Assembly (NCBI GenBank): GCA_964519995.1
Contig: CAZFLY010000002.1
Coordinates: 1-64,000, forward strand
Reading direction: 5' to 3'
DNA: 64,000 nucleotides
DNA from: CAZFLY01 sp964519995
GTDB lineage: Bacteria; Planctomycetota; Phycisphaerae; Sedimentisphaerales; Anaerobacaceae
Part shown: in pieces, positions 42,635-51,345 of the stretch
How the letters are laid out: each line of letters begins with the position of its first letter
Position numbering within the stretch: position 1 is the first letter of the stretch
Notes under the pieces: model-generated
Database searches by the model: none
Told to the model about the DNA's origin: nothing
The model's input: only the letters and a program-made list of their open reading frames with translations
Position numbers and translations under genes: made by a program

Positions 42635-45600
42635 TTAGCTATCAGAGTCTAATTCCGAGAGATGCTTTGCGATTGTTTCCAACTGTTCCTGAAGCTGCGC
42701 CAGCTTCTCTCTGGCTCTTGCTACCACTTCAGGCTTTGCTTTGTTCACAAAATTCTCATTGGCCAGCTTGGTATCCACAGCTCTTTTGGCATTTTCCAAC
42801 TCTTCTTTTTGCTTACTCAGTCGTGCCCGTTCCGCCTCCGGATCAATAACTCCGTGAATGTAAATCTGCATATCTTCAACTATTGCCGTGGCAGCATTCA
42901 CAGGTTTCAAAGTCGTGGCAGCCGCCTTGAACACATCTAAACCGGCAAGTTGGCAGATGAGTTCGTTGTTTACATTTAGAACTTCGGCTACTGGTTCCGG
43001 ACTGTTCACAGACACTGTCAGTTTATCACTCGGCGATATATTATACGTATTTCTTACATCTCTCACAACTCTGACAACGTTTTGAACGTTCTGAATCTGC
43101 TGCTCGATATTTTCGTCAATGAAGGCATTTATGCCGATCGGCCAGGCGGCAATAACCAAAGCTTCCGATTTCTTTGTTTGTACAAGACTTTTAAGCTGCC
43201 GGACCGGTGCAATCTCGTTGAGCTTCTGGAATATTCCCTCGGTTATAAATGGCACAAACGGGTGTAGTAGTCGCAGAGTCTGATCCAAAACAAAAGCCAA
43301 TACATTCTGTGCAATTGGTTTTTGCCGCTCGTTTTGCATTCGTGGCTTTAGCCACTCCAGGTACCAGTCGCAGAAATCGTTCCAGAAGAACCTGTATAGT
43401 GCCGTTAATGGTTCACTATATTTGAAATCTTCGAGGGATCTTGTTACCTCAGCAGTTGTTTTCGCCAGGCGGGAGAGAATCCATCGGTCGGTGATGTTCG
43501 TTTTATCAGGATCAAATTTGGCTGGATTTATTCCTTCAAGATTCATCAGTGTAAATCGCGAGGCATTCCAGAGCTTATTGCAGAAGTTTCGCCCGATATC
43601 GAACTTTGGTGAGGTATTTTCCACCCGGCCATCCGGCAGGGTCATTTGTACCACCGGCATACGAATATCCTGTGTATCGGTGGTCATACTGGCCAGAGTA
43701 AATCGCATTGCATCAGCACCATGACTGTCAATAATCACCAGAGGATCTATTCCGTTACCAAGGCTCTTGGACATCCTGCGTCCTTCGCCATCTTGAATCA
43801 TTGCGTGAATATAGACATCACCAAAAGGAATATTACCCTCGCAGTATTGGCCCATCATCACCATACGTGAGACCCACAGGGTAATAATGTCACGAGCGGT
43901 ACAAAGTACATCGCCTGGATAAAATGCCTTCAGTTCCTTCGTGCCGTCAGGCCAGCCCATCGTACTGAACGGCCACAACGCTGACGAAAACCATGTGTCG
44001 AGAACGTCGGAGTCCTGTTGAATATTACTGATTATTCCTCTTAGCTTTCCAGTTTGATCGGTAGCATCTTTGCCGAATTCGTTTTCAAACTCACCGTATT
44101 CCTTTTCTACTACATCAATATCCTCACAGCCTTTATGGCTTAGAATTTTCCATAACAAATTAAGAGCTTTATCTGCTTTTGAGCTATTACTGCAAACGTA
44201 GAAGTAAAGTTCAAAGAAATGCTTGACGGAAGTGTATGTTTCATAACACTCGACATCATTTTCTAACTTACACAGTTTTAAGAATTTGTTGAAGTGTTTT
44301 TTAAACTCCTCTACACGAAGATTCATTTGCTTCGTTTCTGAACCGTATAATCCTGTAGTAATCGCTTTCGATATTTCAAATGTCCATATTGGTATTCTAT
44401 GTCCCCACCAGAGCTGTCGGCTGATCGGCCAGTCGCGCAGGTTCTCAAGCCAAGTCTGGTATGTCTTCGCGTAGCGTTCAGGGATAAAGCGCAGGCAACC
44501 GTCGAGCAGAGGCTTAAGTGCCAGACCAGCGAGCGAATTGACTGGTACATCGGTTCCCACGATTAAGCCATTACCAAATTTCTCGGCAAGATGTTCTATC
44601 GGCTTTTTGACCGCTATATACCACTGGTCGGAAAGATACGGTTCAATAGGTACGTGACTGCGGTAGCTGTGTCCAACCTCGTGGGTGTATTCGCGGACGT
44701 CTTCAAGTAGATTCTCCTGCCGGAACCATTCCACGATGGCTTCGCGTGCCTCAAAGCGATCCATACCCAAAAGAGCTTGTGCTTCAGACTCGCCTGCATC
44801 CTCCCATCCATATTTATCACTGATTGTACCGTCAGGTGCCATCACATTGATAACGGGCAGATTGTGCCTTTGGCCTATCTCCCAGTCGTCGGGATCGTGG
44901 GCAGGCGTGACTTTCAGAAATCCCGTGGAATAGCGGGCTTTTTCGTCTTCACTTTCAGGGTTGGGCAGCATGACGTGCTCATCTGCAATAATGGGAATAA
45001 TCCGGCCTACTATTGGAAGTCGAACTTTCTTGCCAAGCAGGTGCTTCGCGCGTGGGTCAGACGGATTCATAGCGACGGCTGTGTCTCCCAGCATTGTCTC
45101 CGGCCTGGTTGTTGCCACCGTGACATGTTCTACCCTTTTTTTGTCGATTTCGACCGGCTCAACGAGGGGATATCTTAAGTACCAGAAGTGCCCTTGAATG
45201 GTCTCATGCTCGACCTCGTCGTCGGCCAGCACAGTTTGCGTAGCTGGGTCCCAGTTGACGAGCCTTTTACCGCGATAAATCAGGCCGTCCCTAAAAAGTC
45301 TAAAGAACGCTTCTCGGACGGCCTTGGCGCAGACCGCATCCATCGTAAAACGCGTGCGCTGCCAGTCGCAGGAACAACCCATTGCTTTTAATTGGTTGAT
45401 AATTTGGGCTTCGTATTCGTCCTTCCAGGCCTGTACGCGAACGACGAATTCGTCGCGTGCAAAATCCGTGCGTCGTTTTCCTTCTTCGGAAAGTATTCGC
45501 TTTTCGACAACCGTTTGGGTGGCAATGCCTGCATGGTCTGTGCCGGGCATCCACAATGTGTTGTATTGTTGCATCCTGCGGAATCGTATTAGGATATCCT

Positions 45601-45787
45601 GCAACGTATTATTTAGCGCGTGGCCGAGATGAAGCGGCGCAGTAACGTTGGGCGGAGGAATGACAATTGTATAGGGTTTTCGACCGTCACCATCAGGCTC
45701 CGCATGAAAGTAATGTTGTGAAAACCAGATTTCATTTACCTGGCTTTCTATTGTTTTTGGGTCGTAGACTTTTGATAATTCTACTGC
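42635..45787 (-). CDS. valS: Valyl-tRNA synthetase with an AT-rich internal insertion
   Basis: ValS charges tRNA(Val) and edits mischarged Thr. The 1050-residue protein has the HIGH-type motif PLHLGHAL (54-57), NVTAP, the editing (CP1) domain, the RRQLWWGHRIP-type motif near 455-465, and KMSKS as RMSKSLGNG. The anticodon-binding domain and a C-terminal coiled coil follow. Between GHRIPIWTFE and DVLDTWFSS there are about 119 residues (about 469-586) where related enzymes have about 30-40, usually a small Cys-containing knuckle. The insert DNA (about 44025-44382) is far more AT-rich than its flanks. ATG at 45787 is chosen over a TTG at 45820. The gene follows rho's terminator. Confidence 0.95.
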   Translation of the reverse strand, partial: AVELSKVYDPKTIESQVNEIWFSQHYFHAEPDGDGRKPYTIVIPPPNVTAPLHLGHALNNTLQDILIRFRRMQQYNTLWMPGTDHAGIATQTVVEKRILSEEGKRRTDFARDEFVVRVQAWKDEYEAQIINQLKAMGCSCDWQRTRFTMDAVCAKAVREAFFRLFRDGLIYRGKRLVNWDPATQTVLADDEVEHETIQGHFWYLRYPLVEPVEIDKKRVEHVTVATTRPETMLGDTAVAMNPSDPRAKHLLGKKVRLPIVGRIIPIIADEHVMLPNPESEDEKARYSTGFLKVTPAHDPDDWEIGQRHNLPVINVMAPDGTISDKYGWEDAGESEAQALLGMDRFEAREAIVEWFRQENLLEDVREYTHEVGHSYRSHVPIEPYLSDQWYIAVKKPIEHLAEKFGNGLIVGTDVPVNSLAGLALKPLLDGCLRFIPERYAKTYQTWLENLRDWPISRQLWWGHRIPIWTFEISKAITTGLYGSETKQMNLRVEEFKKHFNKFLKLCKLENDVECYETYTSVKHFFELYFYVCSNSSKADKALNLLWKILSHKGCEDIDVVEKEYGEFENEFGKDATDQTGKLRGIISNIQQDSDVLDTWFSSALWPFSTMGWPDGTKELKAFYPGDVLCTARDIITLWVSRMVMMGQYCEGNIPFGDVYIHAMIQDGEGRRMSKSLGNGIDPLVIIDSHGADAMRFTLASMTTDTQDIRMPVVQMTLPDGRVENTSPKFDIGRNFCNKLWNASRFTLMNLEGINPAKFDPDKTNITDRWILSRLAKTTAEVTRSLEDFKYSEPLTALYRFFWNDFCDWYLEWLKPRMQNERQKPIAQNVLAFVLDQTLRLLHPFVPFITEGIFQKLNEIAPVRQLKSLVQTKKSEALVIAAWPIGINAFIDENIEQQIQNVQNVVRVVRDVRNTYNISPSDKLTVSVNSPEPVAEVLNVNNELICQLAGLDVFKAAATTLKPVNAATAIVEDMQIYIHGVIDPEAERARLSKQKEELENAKRAVDTKLANENFVNKAKPEVVARAREKLAQLQEQLETIAKHLSELDSDS

Positions 45788-45820
45788 CATTAGTCGCCCG
45801 ATTTCATAATACACGTTCAA

Positions 45821-45853
45821 TAAAAAATTCCGACGATAGTGTACCGCCGGAAT
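45821..45853 (-). terminator. Rho-independent terminator between rho and valS
   Basis: On the minus strand ATTCCGGCG and CGTCGGAAT pair over nine bases (one G-U) around a nine-base loop (45853 to 45827). TTTTTTA follows directly. It lies about 94 bases after the rho stop and just before valS, so it should separate the two genes. Confidence 0.65.
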
Positions 45854-45946
45854 GTTATCTTAGTAGAAAGAAGCAGCAATGTAAAGTATGTGCCTGTGAA
45901 TAAGAAGCAAATGTGCTTTTTTGGCTACGGCAGTTGTGCACTTGAC

Positions 45947-47428
45947 TTAATCGAGGTTCATTGTCATCAAGAACTCAGCATTTGTTTTGGTTTTGGACAA
46001 TCGGCTCTTGAGTAATTCAACTGCCTCAACGGGATTCAAATCGCTAAGGACACGTCGCAAGCGGTAGACAAGCTCAAGTTCTTTAGGAACAAGTAACAAC
46101 TCTTCTCTTCGCGTACCGCTTCGGCTTATGTCTATGGCCGGCCAGATCCTTCTGTCAACAAGGCGTCTGTCGAGGTGCAATTCCATATTTCCAGTTGCCT
46201 TGAACTCTTCGAAAATCACCTCGTCCATCTTGGAGCCTGTATCGATCAAAGCGGTCGCGAAAATAGTCAGTGACCCGCCTTCTTCAACGTTTCTTGCTGC
46301 TCCGAAGAACTTCTTCGGCATCTGCATTGCGCCGGCATCTACACCACCTGTGAGGATTCTGCCTGAATGAGGCGTCTCGCTGTTATAGGCGCGGGCTAGT
46401 CGGGTAATTGAGTCCAGCAAGATTACCACATCTATGCTATACTCAACCATTCGCTTGGCCTTTTCGATTACAACTTCGGCTACCTGGCAGTGACGTGAAG
46501 CAGGCTCGTCAAAAGTCGAGCTTATAACCTCTACGTCAGGGGCGGTTTTACGCTCCATCTCGGTGACTTCTTCCGGTCTCTCGTCGATAAGCAGGACAAT
46601 CAGTTTTACATCCGGATGATTTGTTGTTATGGCATTTGCCATCTTTTGCAGGAGAATTGTCTTGCCCGTTCGTGGTGGAGCCACTATCAATCCTCGTTGA
46701 CCTTTACCCACCGGCGTGACCAGATCAATTATTCGCATATTTAGCTCTTCTGGTGTAGCTTCCAGGATCAAGCGATTCTCTGGATGTAACGGTGTCAGAT
46801 CACTGAAGACGATTTTGTCCGCGAGAAGGTCAGGATTTTCATAGTTGATTGCTTCAACCCGCAGAAGAGCAAAGTACTTTTCTGAGTCCTTCGGCGGTCT
46901 GATTTGTCCTGAGACCGTGTTGCCCGTTCGTAAGCCGAACCGCCTGATTTGAGACGGCGACACATAAATATCGTCGGACGACGATAGGTAGTTGTAGTTG
47001 GTATTCCGCAGGAAGCCATAACCGTCGGGCAGCACTTCCAGAACGCCTTCACCATACATCAGTCCATTTTGTCGGATACGTTCTTTGAGGATTCTGAAAA
47101 TTAGGTCCTGTTTCTTAAGGGCGATGTATTCAGTGATGTTTTCATTCTTCGCGATGTCATGTAGCTCTGCTACGGTTAGCTTCTGTAAATCCGTCAGGTA
47201 CAGATTGCCCTTTTTAATCCGTTCATATTTGGCATGTGTGGACTCTTCATCAGCCTTTTTCTGGGCTTGGTCCTTTGTTTCGACCTGTGCAAGTTCGTTC
47301 TCCGTGGCCGTAGCTGTTGCAGAGTCGACCTGTTGTGCTGATTCGGAAAGCGTCTGCTCCTCTGTCATTGTTTTTTTCTTAGCGGCTTTGTGTTTCTTAT
47401 TTGTGTTTTTTGCAGCAGCCTTAGTCAT
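45947..47428 (-). CDS. rho: Transcription termination factor Rho
   Basis: Rho is the hexameric RNA helicase that ends transcription. The 493-residue protein starts with a Lys/Ala/Glu-rich extension (about 1-80) that E. coli Rho lacks. The Rho N-terminal domain (LTDLQKLTVAELHDIAKNEN) and the RNA-binding cold-shock-like domain (GVLEVLPDGYGFLR) follow. The RecA-type motor has Walker A VAPPRTGKTILLQ, Walker B VVILLDSITRLARAYN and the VDAGAMQMPKKFFGAARN loop. N-terminal inserts are common in planctomycetes. The 166-base gap from coaE probably holds its promoter and may allow the autoregulation known for rho leaders. Confidence 0.95.
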   Translation of the reverse strand: MTKAAAKNTNKKHKAAKKKTMTEEQTLSESAQQVDSATATATENELAQVETKDQAQKKADEESTHAKYERIKKGNLYLTDLQKLTVAELHDIAKNENITEYIALKKQDLIFRILKERIRQNGLMYGEGVLEVLPDGYGFLRNTNYNYLSSSDDIYVSPSQIRRFGLRTGNTVSGQIRPPKDSEKYFALLRVEAINYENPDLLADKIVFSDLTPLHPENRLILEATPEELNMRIIDLVTPVGKGQRGLIVAPPRTGKTILLQKMANAITTNHPDVKLIVLLIDERPEEVTEMERKTAPDVEVISSTFDEPASRHCQVAEVVIEKAKRMVEYSIDVVILLDSITRLARAYNSETPHSGRILTGGVDAGAMQMPKKFFGAARNVEEGGSLTIFATALIDTGSKMDEVIFEEFKATGNMELHLDRRLVDRRIWPAIDISRSGTRREELLLVPKELELVYRLRRVLSDLNPVEAVELLKSRLSKTKTNAEFLMTMNLD

Positions 47429-47594
47429 AATTACTCCATCTCCATCGTGTTATTTCTGTGAAAGCATGACTATTATCTAATCAAATACCTTAGCCTGTGG
47501 TAGTTCAATAAGATATGAGCTTTGACTAATTACAGTAAGACTCAGGTATCAACAACTACGAGTACCGAAACATGTAATCTCTAATAGGCTGAAT

Positions 47595-48209
47595 TCACCC
47601 ATTATCCACAATATTAGAGAAGATATTGCTGACTTGCCTGACCAATGCCGAAAAGTCCGAATTGTTGTCTATCTTATTATCGGCGAGCTCGGCCTTCTTG
47701 TCCAGAGAAATCTGGAAATTTTCTCTAATTTTAATTTGGTCCTTAGACAAGCCTTTTTTTCTTGCTCTGTCTATACGTAGTTCTTTTCTGCAATCGACAA
47801 AGACGTTCTTATCGCACCGCTGGCCCCACCCAACTTCCACCAATAATGGCATATCCAATACAATTGCCTTGACCTGGCTCAGGTGGTTATATTTCCTTAT
47901 GAGCCTTTCAGTCCGTTCCAGAACGAGAGGGTGAATTTCCTTGCTAAGTACAGATAGTTTCTTGGCGTCGTTAAAAACGATGTTAGCCAGTTTTTTGTGG
48001 TCGATTTGACCCGTTGAGTTTAATATAGTCCTACCAAAAAGGTCAACTATTTTTTCTCTTACGAATTTTTCGTCGAGCAGCCCGTGAACGATCTTGTCGG
48101 CGTCAATGACTTTACATCCCAGTTTGACAAACTCGGATGCAGTTGTGCTTTTACCTGAGCAGATACCACCCAAGATACCTATTATCGGTTTACTTAAAGA
48201 ATTGCCCAC
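47595..48209 (-). CDS. coaE: Dephospho-CoA kinase
   Basis: CoaE phosphorylates the 3' ribose hydroxyl of dephospho-CoA in the last step of CoA synthesis. The 204-residue P-loop kinase has IGILGGICSGKSTTASEF (about 10-27, Walker A), KVIDADKIVHGLL near 35-47 and VLDMPLLVEVGWGQRCD (about 118-134), with the usual CoA-domain helices. The start is GTG at 48209. It is the upstream neighbour of rho on the same strand. The C-terminus is about normal length. Confidence 0.92.
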   Translation of the reverse strand: MGNSLSKPIIGILGGICSGKSTTASEFVKLGCKVIDADKIVHGLLDEKFVREKIVDLFGRTILNSTGQIDHKKLANIVFNDAKKLSVLSKEIHPLVLERTERLIRKYNHLSQVKAIVLDMPLLVEVGWGQRCDKNVFVDCRKELRIDRARKKGLSKDQIKIRENFQISLDKKAELADNKIDNNSDFSALVRQVSNIFSNIVDNG

Positions 48210-48719
48210 AATTAGGCAGTCTAACCGCTCTATCCTAGCCTGTCAAGTTATTCTACCAAATTGACCAAGCGTATGTCAAGTGCAGGATGGAGAAATAAAT
48301 GTCCCTAGGATTGTGGGAGGATTTCTAAAGATGCAAAGCTGCAAAGCTGCCTGTGGGCTGGGCCTTAGATAACCTTGCGAAAATTGCATATGCCATTCTC
48401 ATTCAGCAATTACTACGAAAGGTGCGGACCAGCCAACAACCACCGAGTCGGTTGCTCAATCTTCTCAGGCAGCTGAGGTAAAGGCTATTTTTCTATTACC
48501 ACAACTATAAAACTCAGGATGGTCGCGCACAAGTTCCAACAATTGTCCGAGACAAATAATCAATTTTTCGGCGCGATGGCTACTTTCGAGGAGATGGTGT
48601 TTTAGCCATTGTCAAATGAGTGCGTTTTCTTGGTTGGGCTTTGTTAGCCACAGAAGTATTGTCGGCTTTAGTGATTTACGCCTTATGGAACTGTTACTTT
48701 TTAACATTGGTGTTGGTTA
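48210..48719. other. Gene-free stretch between coaE and lon, 510 bases
   Basis: I see no supported gene. It contains a small tandem repeat (GCAAAGCTGCAAAGCTGC at 48333-48350) and a weak stem CAACC/GGTTG near 48436-48456. It lies downstream of lon and upstream of coaE, so it should hold the coaE promoter, which I cannot place with confidence. Confidence 0.5.
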
Positions 48720-51110
48720 TTATTCGTTATTCAATGCGATTTTTAGGGCGTCGTTTGTGGTTTTGACGAATTGAAATTGGAGGCCTTTTTTGGCTTCTTT
48801 GGGGACTTCGGAAAGGTCCTTTTTGTTGCGGGCGGGTAGGATAACAATCTTTATGCCAGCCTGCTTTGCAGCCAGAATCTTTTCTTTCAATCCACCTATC
48901 GGTAAAACTAGGCCGCGCAAGGTTATTTCTCCGGTCATTGCGACATCAGGCCTGCATGGTTTTTGCAGCAGGAGACTAACCAGCGAAGTGAGCATTGCCA
49001 CGCCGGCACTGGGGCCGTCTTTTGGAATTGCACCTGCCGGGACGTGGATGTGATAATCGAATTTGCTGAATCGCTCAGGTTCGATTTTTAGCTTTTTTGT
49101 GTTTGCCTTTACAATTGAAAAGGCGGCCTGTGCGCTTTCTTTCATCACGTCGCCAATGTGGCCTGTTAATTGTAACTGTCCCTTGCCGGGCATTGATGCT
49201 GATTCAATAAACAGAATCTCACCACCTACGGGTGTAAAGGCAAGTGCTGTTGCCACGCCTGGTATGCCGGTCCGCAAAGCAAGTTCCGATTCAAACTGTG
49301 TAGGACCAAGGATTTTAGCAAGGTCTTTTTTGTCGATAGTTGCTCTTCTTTTTTCGTCCTTTGCTATTTCTGTGGCGACAGCTCGGCAGATAGCGGCGAT
49401 ATTTCTTTCGAGATTTCGCACGCCGGCTTCGCGCGTATAGCTGCGGATTACCGTTAGCAGAGCTTCGTCTTTTATTGCAAGCTGACTTTTCTTTAGGCCG
49501 TGCTCCTTGAGTTGGCGTGGGACAAGATATTTTTTTGCAATTTTGAGTTTTTCAGTTTCTGTGTAGCCTGGTAGTTCGATAACCTCCATTCTGTCCCGCA
49601 GGGCTGGCGGCACCGGCTCGGTGTAATTTGCCGTGCCGATGAACATTGTCGCGGACAAATCAAAAGGCTGGTCCAGGTAATGGTCTGTAAAGCTGTTATT
49701 CTGTTCGGGATCAAGCACTTCTAAAAGTGCGCTTGATGGATCACCTCTAAAATCGGCGCCGATTTTGTCTAACTCATCGAGCATAAAGACAGGATTTTTG
49801 CTGCTGCATTTTCTCAGTTCTTGTAGAATTCTGCCCGGAAGCGCGCCAATGTAGGTTCTGCGGTGTCCCCGAATATCAGCCTCGTCTCTTATTCCACCGA
49901 GTGATATTCGTATAAATTTTCTTCCCATAGCTGAGGCGATGGATTTGCCAAGAGAGGTTTTACCCACTCCGGGCGGCCCGACGAAACAAAGGATTGGACT
50001 CTTTCCGGTTGGATTTAGCTTGCGGACAGCGAGAAATTCTAAGATGCGTTTTTTGACCTTGGTCAGGTTGTAGTGGTCACGGTTCAATATTTGCTGGGCT
50101 TTATTGATATCGAGCTGGTCTTTGGTCTGAATAGACCAGGGAAGCTCACAAACCCAGTCCAGATAAGTGCGGATGACGCTGTACTCCGGTGAAACCGGCG
50201 GTATTTTGCTCAGTCTGTCTAATTCCCGTAGAGCTTCTTGCTCGACTTTCTTAGGCATTTTTGCCTTTGCAATATTCTCGCGGATTTCCTTTATCTCTTC
50301 GGTTCTGAGGTCTTTTTCACCCAGCTCGGACTGTATGGCTTTTAGCTGTTCCTGTAGAAAAAATTCACGCTGGCTTTTATCTATGGATTCCCTGACACGG
50401 CTCTGGATTTTGTGGCTTAGCTCAAGTACTTCCAGTTGATTCACAAGGATTACTGATATTTTTTCAAGCCGTCTGGTGGGATCGAGTTCTTCAAGCAGTT
50501 CCTGTTTTTTAGCTATCTCAAGACTGAGGTGCGCAGCTAAGAAATCAGCAAGTGCAGAAGCATCTTCAATGTTTTCCAGTAGGACAGATGCCTCTTCGGG
50601 CACGTTTGGGCTTAATGCGATGACCCTGTTGGCTGATTGGCGGACGCTGACAATCAAGGCCTGAAGCTTTTTAGTCGTAACAGTTTCGACATCAAGCGGT
50701 TGTACCTTTGCCTTTAGGTATGGTTTTGTAGCTACGCGTTCAAGTATTTTGAAGCGAGATGTTCCATGAACCACGATATTAATTGATCCCTGCGGCATTT
50801 TGATGACCTTCAAGATCGAGGCAATTGTTCCAACAGTATAGAGATCGTCGAAATTGGGTTGGTCTGTTTCTGGATTGCGTTGTGTTACAAGCCCTATTAT
50901 GGAATCATCTGGTGCGGTGTCAGCAAGCAAGGCCTTACTTCTTTTCCTGCCTATCGCTAACGGTGTTATCGTGCCGGGAAAGGCTACGACATTCCGAACA
51001 GGCAGAATGCCGATTACTTCTGGTTGCGCCAGCTTGTCATTATTTTTACGCGATTCCTCGTTCTCGGAGGTAAGATAAGACTCAAGCAAATTCGGATCTT
51101 CTGTAATCAT
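48720..51110 (-). CDS. lon: ATP-dependent protease Lon
   Basis: Lon is a hexameric AAA+ protease that degrades damaged and regulatory proteins. The 796-residue protein has the N-terminal LON substrate domain (GILPVRNVVAFPG onward), a coiled coil, and the AAA+ motor with CFVGPPGVGKTSLGKSIA and VFMLDELDKIG. The C-terminal protease domain has catalytic Ser701 in PKDGPSAGVAM and Lys742 in IGGLKEKIL. All catalytic residues are present. ATG at 51110 is chosen because the LON domain begins soon after it; a GTG at 51206 is also open and adds 32 residues. Neither has a clear ribosome-binding site. Confidence 0.95.
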   Translation of the reverse strand: MITEDPNLLESYLTSENEESRKNNDKLAQPEVIGILPVRNVVAFPGTITPLAIGRKRSKALLADTAPDDSIIGLVTQRNPETDQPNFDDLYTVGTIASILKVIKMPQGSINIVVHGTSRFKILERVATKPYLKAKVQPLDVETVTTKKLQALIVSVRQSANRVIALSPNVPEEASVLLENIEDASALADFLAAHLSLEIAKKQELLEELDPTRRLEKISVILVNQLEVLELSHKIQSRVRESIDKSQREFFLQEQLKAIQSELGEKDLRTEEIKEIRENIAKAKMPKKVEQEALRELDRLSKIPPVSPEYSVIRTYLDWVCELPWSIQTKDQLDINKAQQILNRDHYNLTKVKKRILEFLAVRKLNPTGKSPILCFVGPPGVGKTSLGKSIASAMGRKFIRISLGGIRDEADIRGHRRTYIGALPGRILQELRKCSSKNPVFMLDELDKIGADFRGDPSSALLEVLDPEQNNSFTDHYLDQPFDLSATMFIGTANYTEPVPPALRDRMEVIELPGYTETEKLKIAKKYLVPRQLKEHGLKKSQLAIKDEALLTVIRSYTREAGVRNLERNIAAICRAVATEIAKDEKRRATIDKKDLAKILGPTQFESELALRTGIPGVATALAFTPVGGEILFIESASMPGKGQLQLTGHIGDVMKESAQAAFSIVKANTKKLKIEPERFSKFDYHIHVPAGAIPKDGPSAGVAMLTSLVSLLLQKPCRPDVAMTGEITLRGLVLPIGGLKEKILAAKQAGIKIVILPARNKKDLSEVPKEAKKGLQFQFVKTTNDALKIALNNE

Positions 51111-51286
51111 CTTAGTTCGCGTTTCTTGCCAGCGTCTGGCAGCCTGCTTATGATCTCTGCTATCATACTTACTCGACAGTTTCTTTATCTGACTTAAATC
51201 ATACACGATTTAGCCTGGGATTCGAAAGTCAAAAACTTCAGGACCTAAATTTCTTGTAGTCCGTGGCTGAACATGCTGTTAAATGA

Positions 51287-51308
51287 GATTTTGGAAGCGC
51301 CCAAAATC
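51287..51308 (-). terminator. Possible terminator hairpin after carB
   Basis: On the minus strand GATTTTGG and CCAAAATC form a perfect eight-base stem with a six-base loop, 38 bases after the carB stop. Only a weak T run follows, so termination is uncertain. Confidence 0.3.
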
Positions 51309-51345
51309 ACAACATAGTGAATATTTATCTACGCGCTAAAAACAG

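Noticed and set aside
44025..44382. Intein in valS
   Set aside because: The insert lacks a Cys/Ser at the first position with the usual N-terminal block and the His-Asn before a Cys/Ser/Thr at the end, and it is shorter than known inteins.
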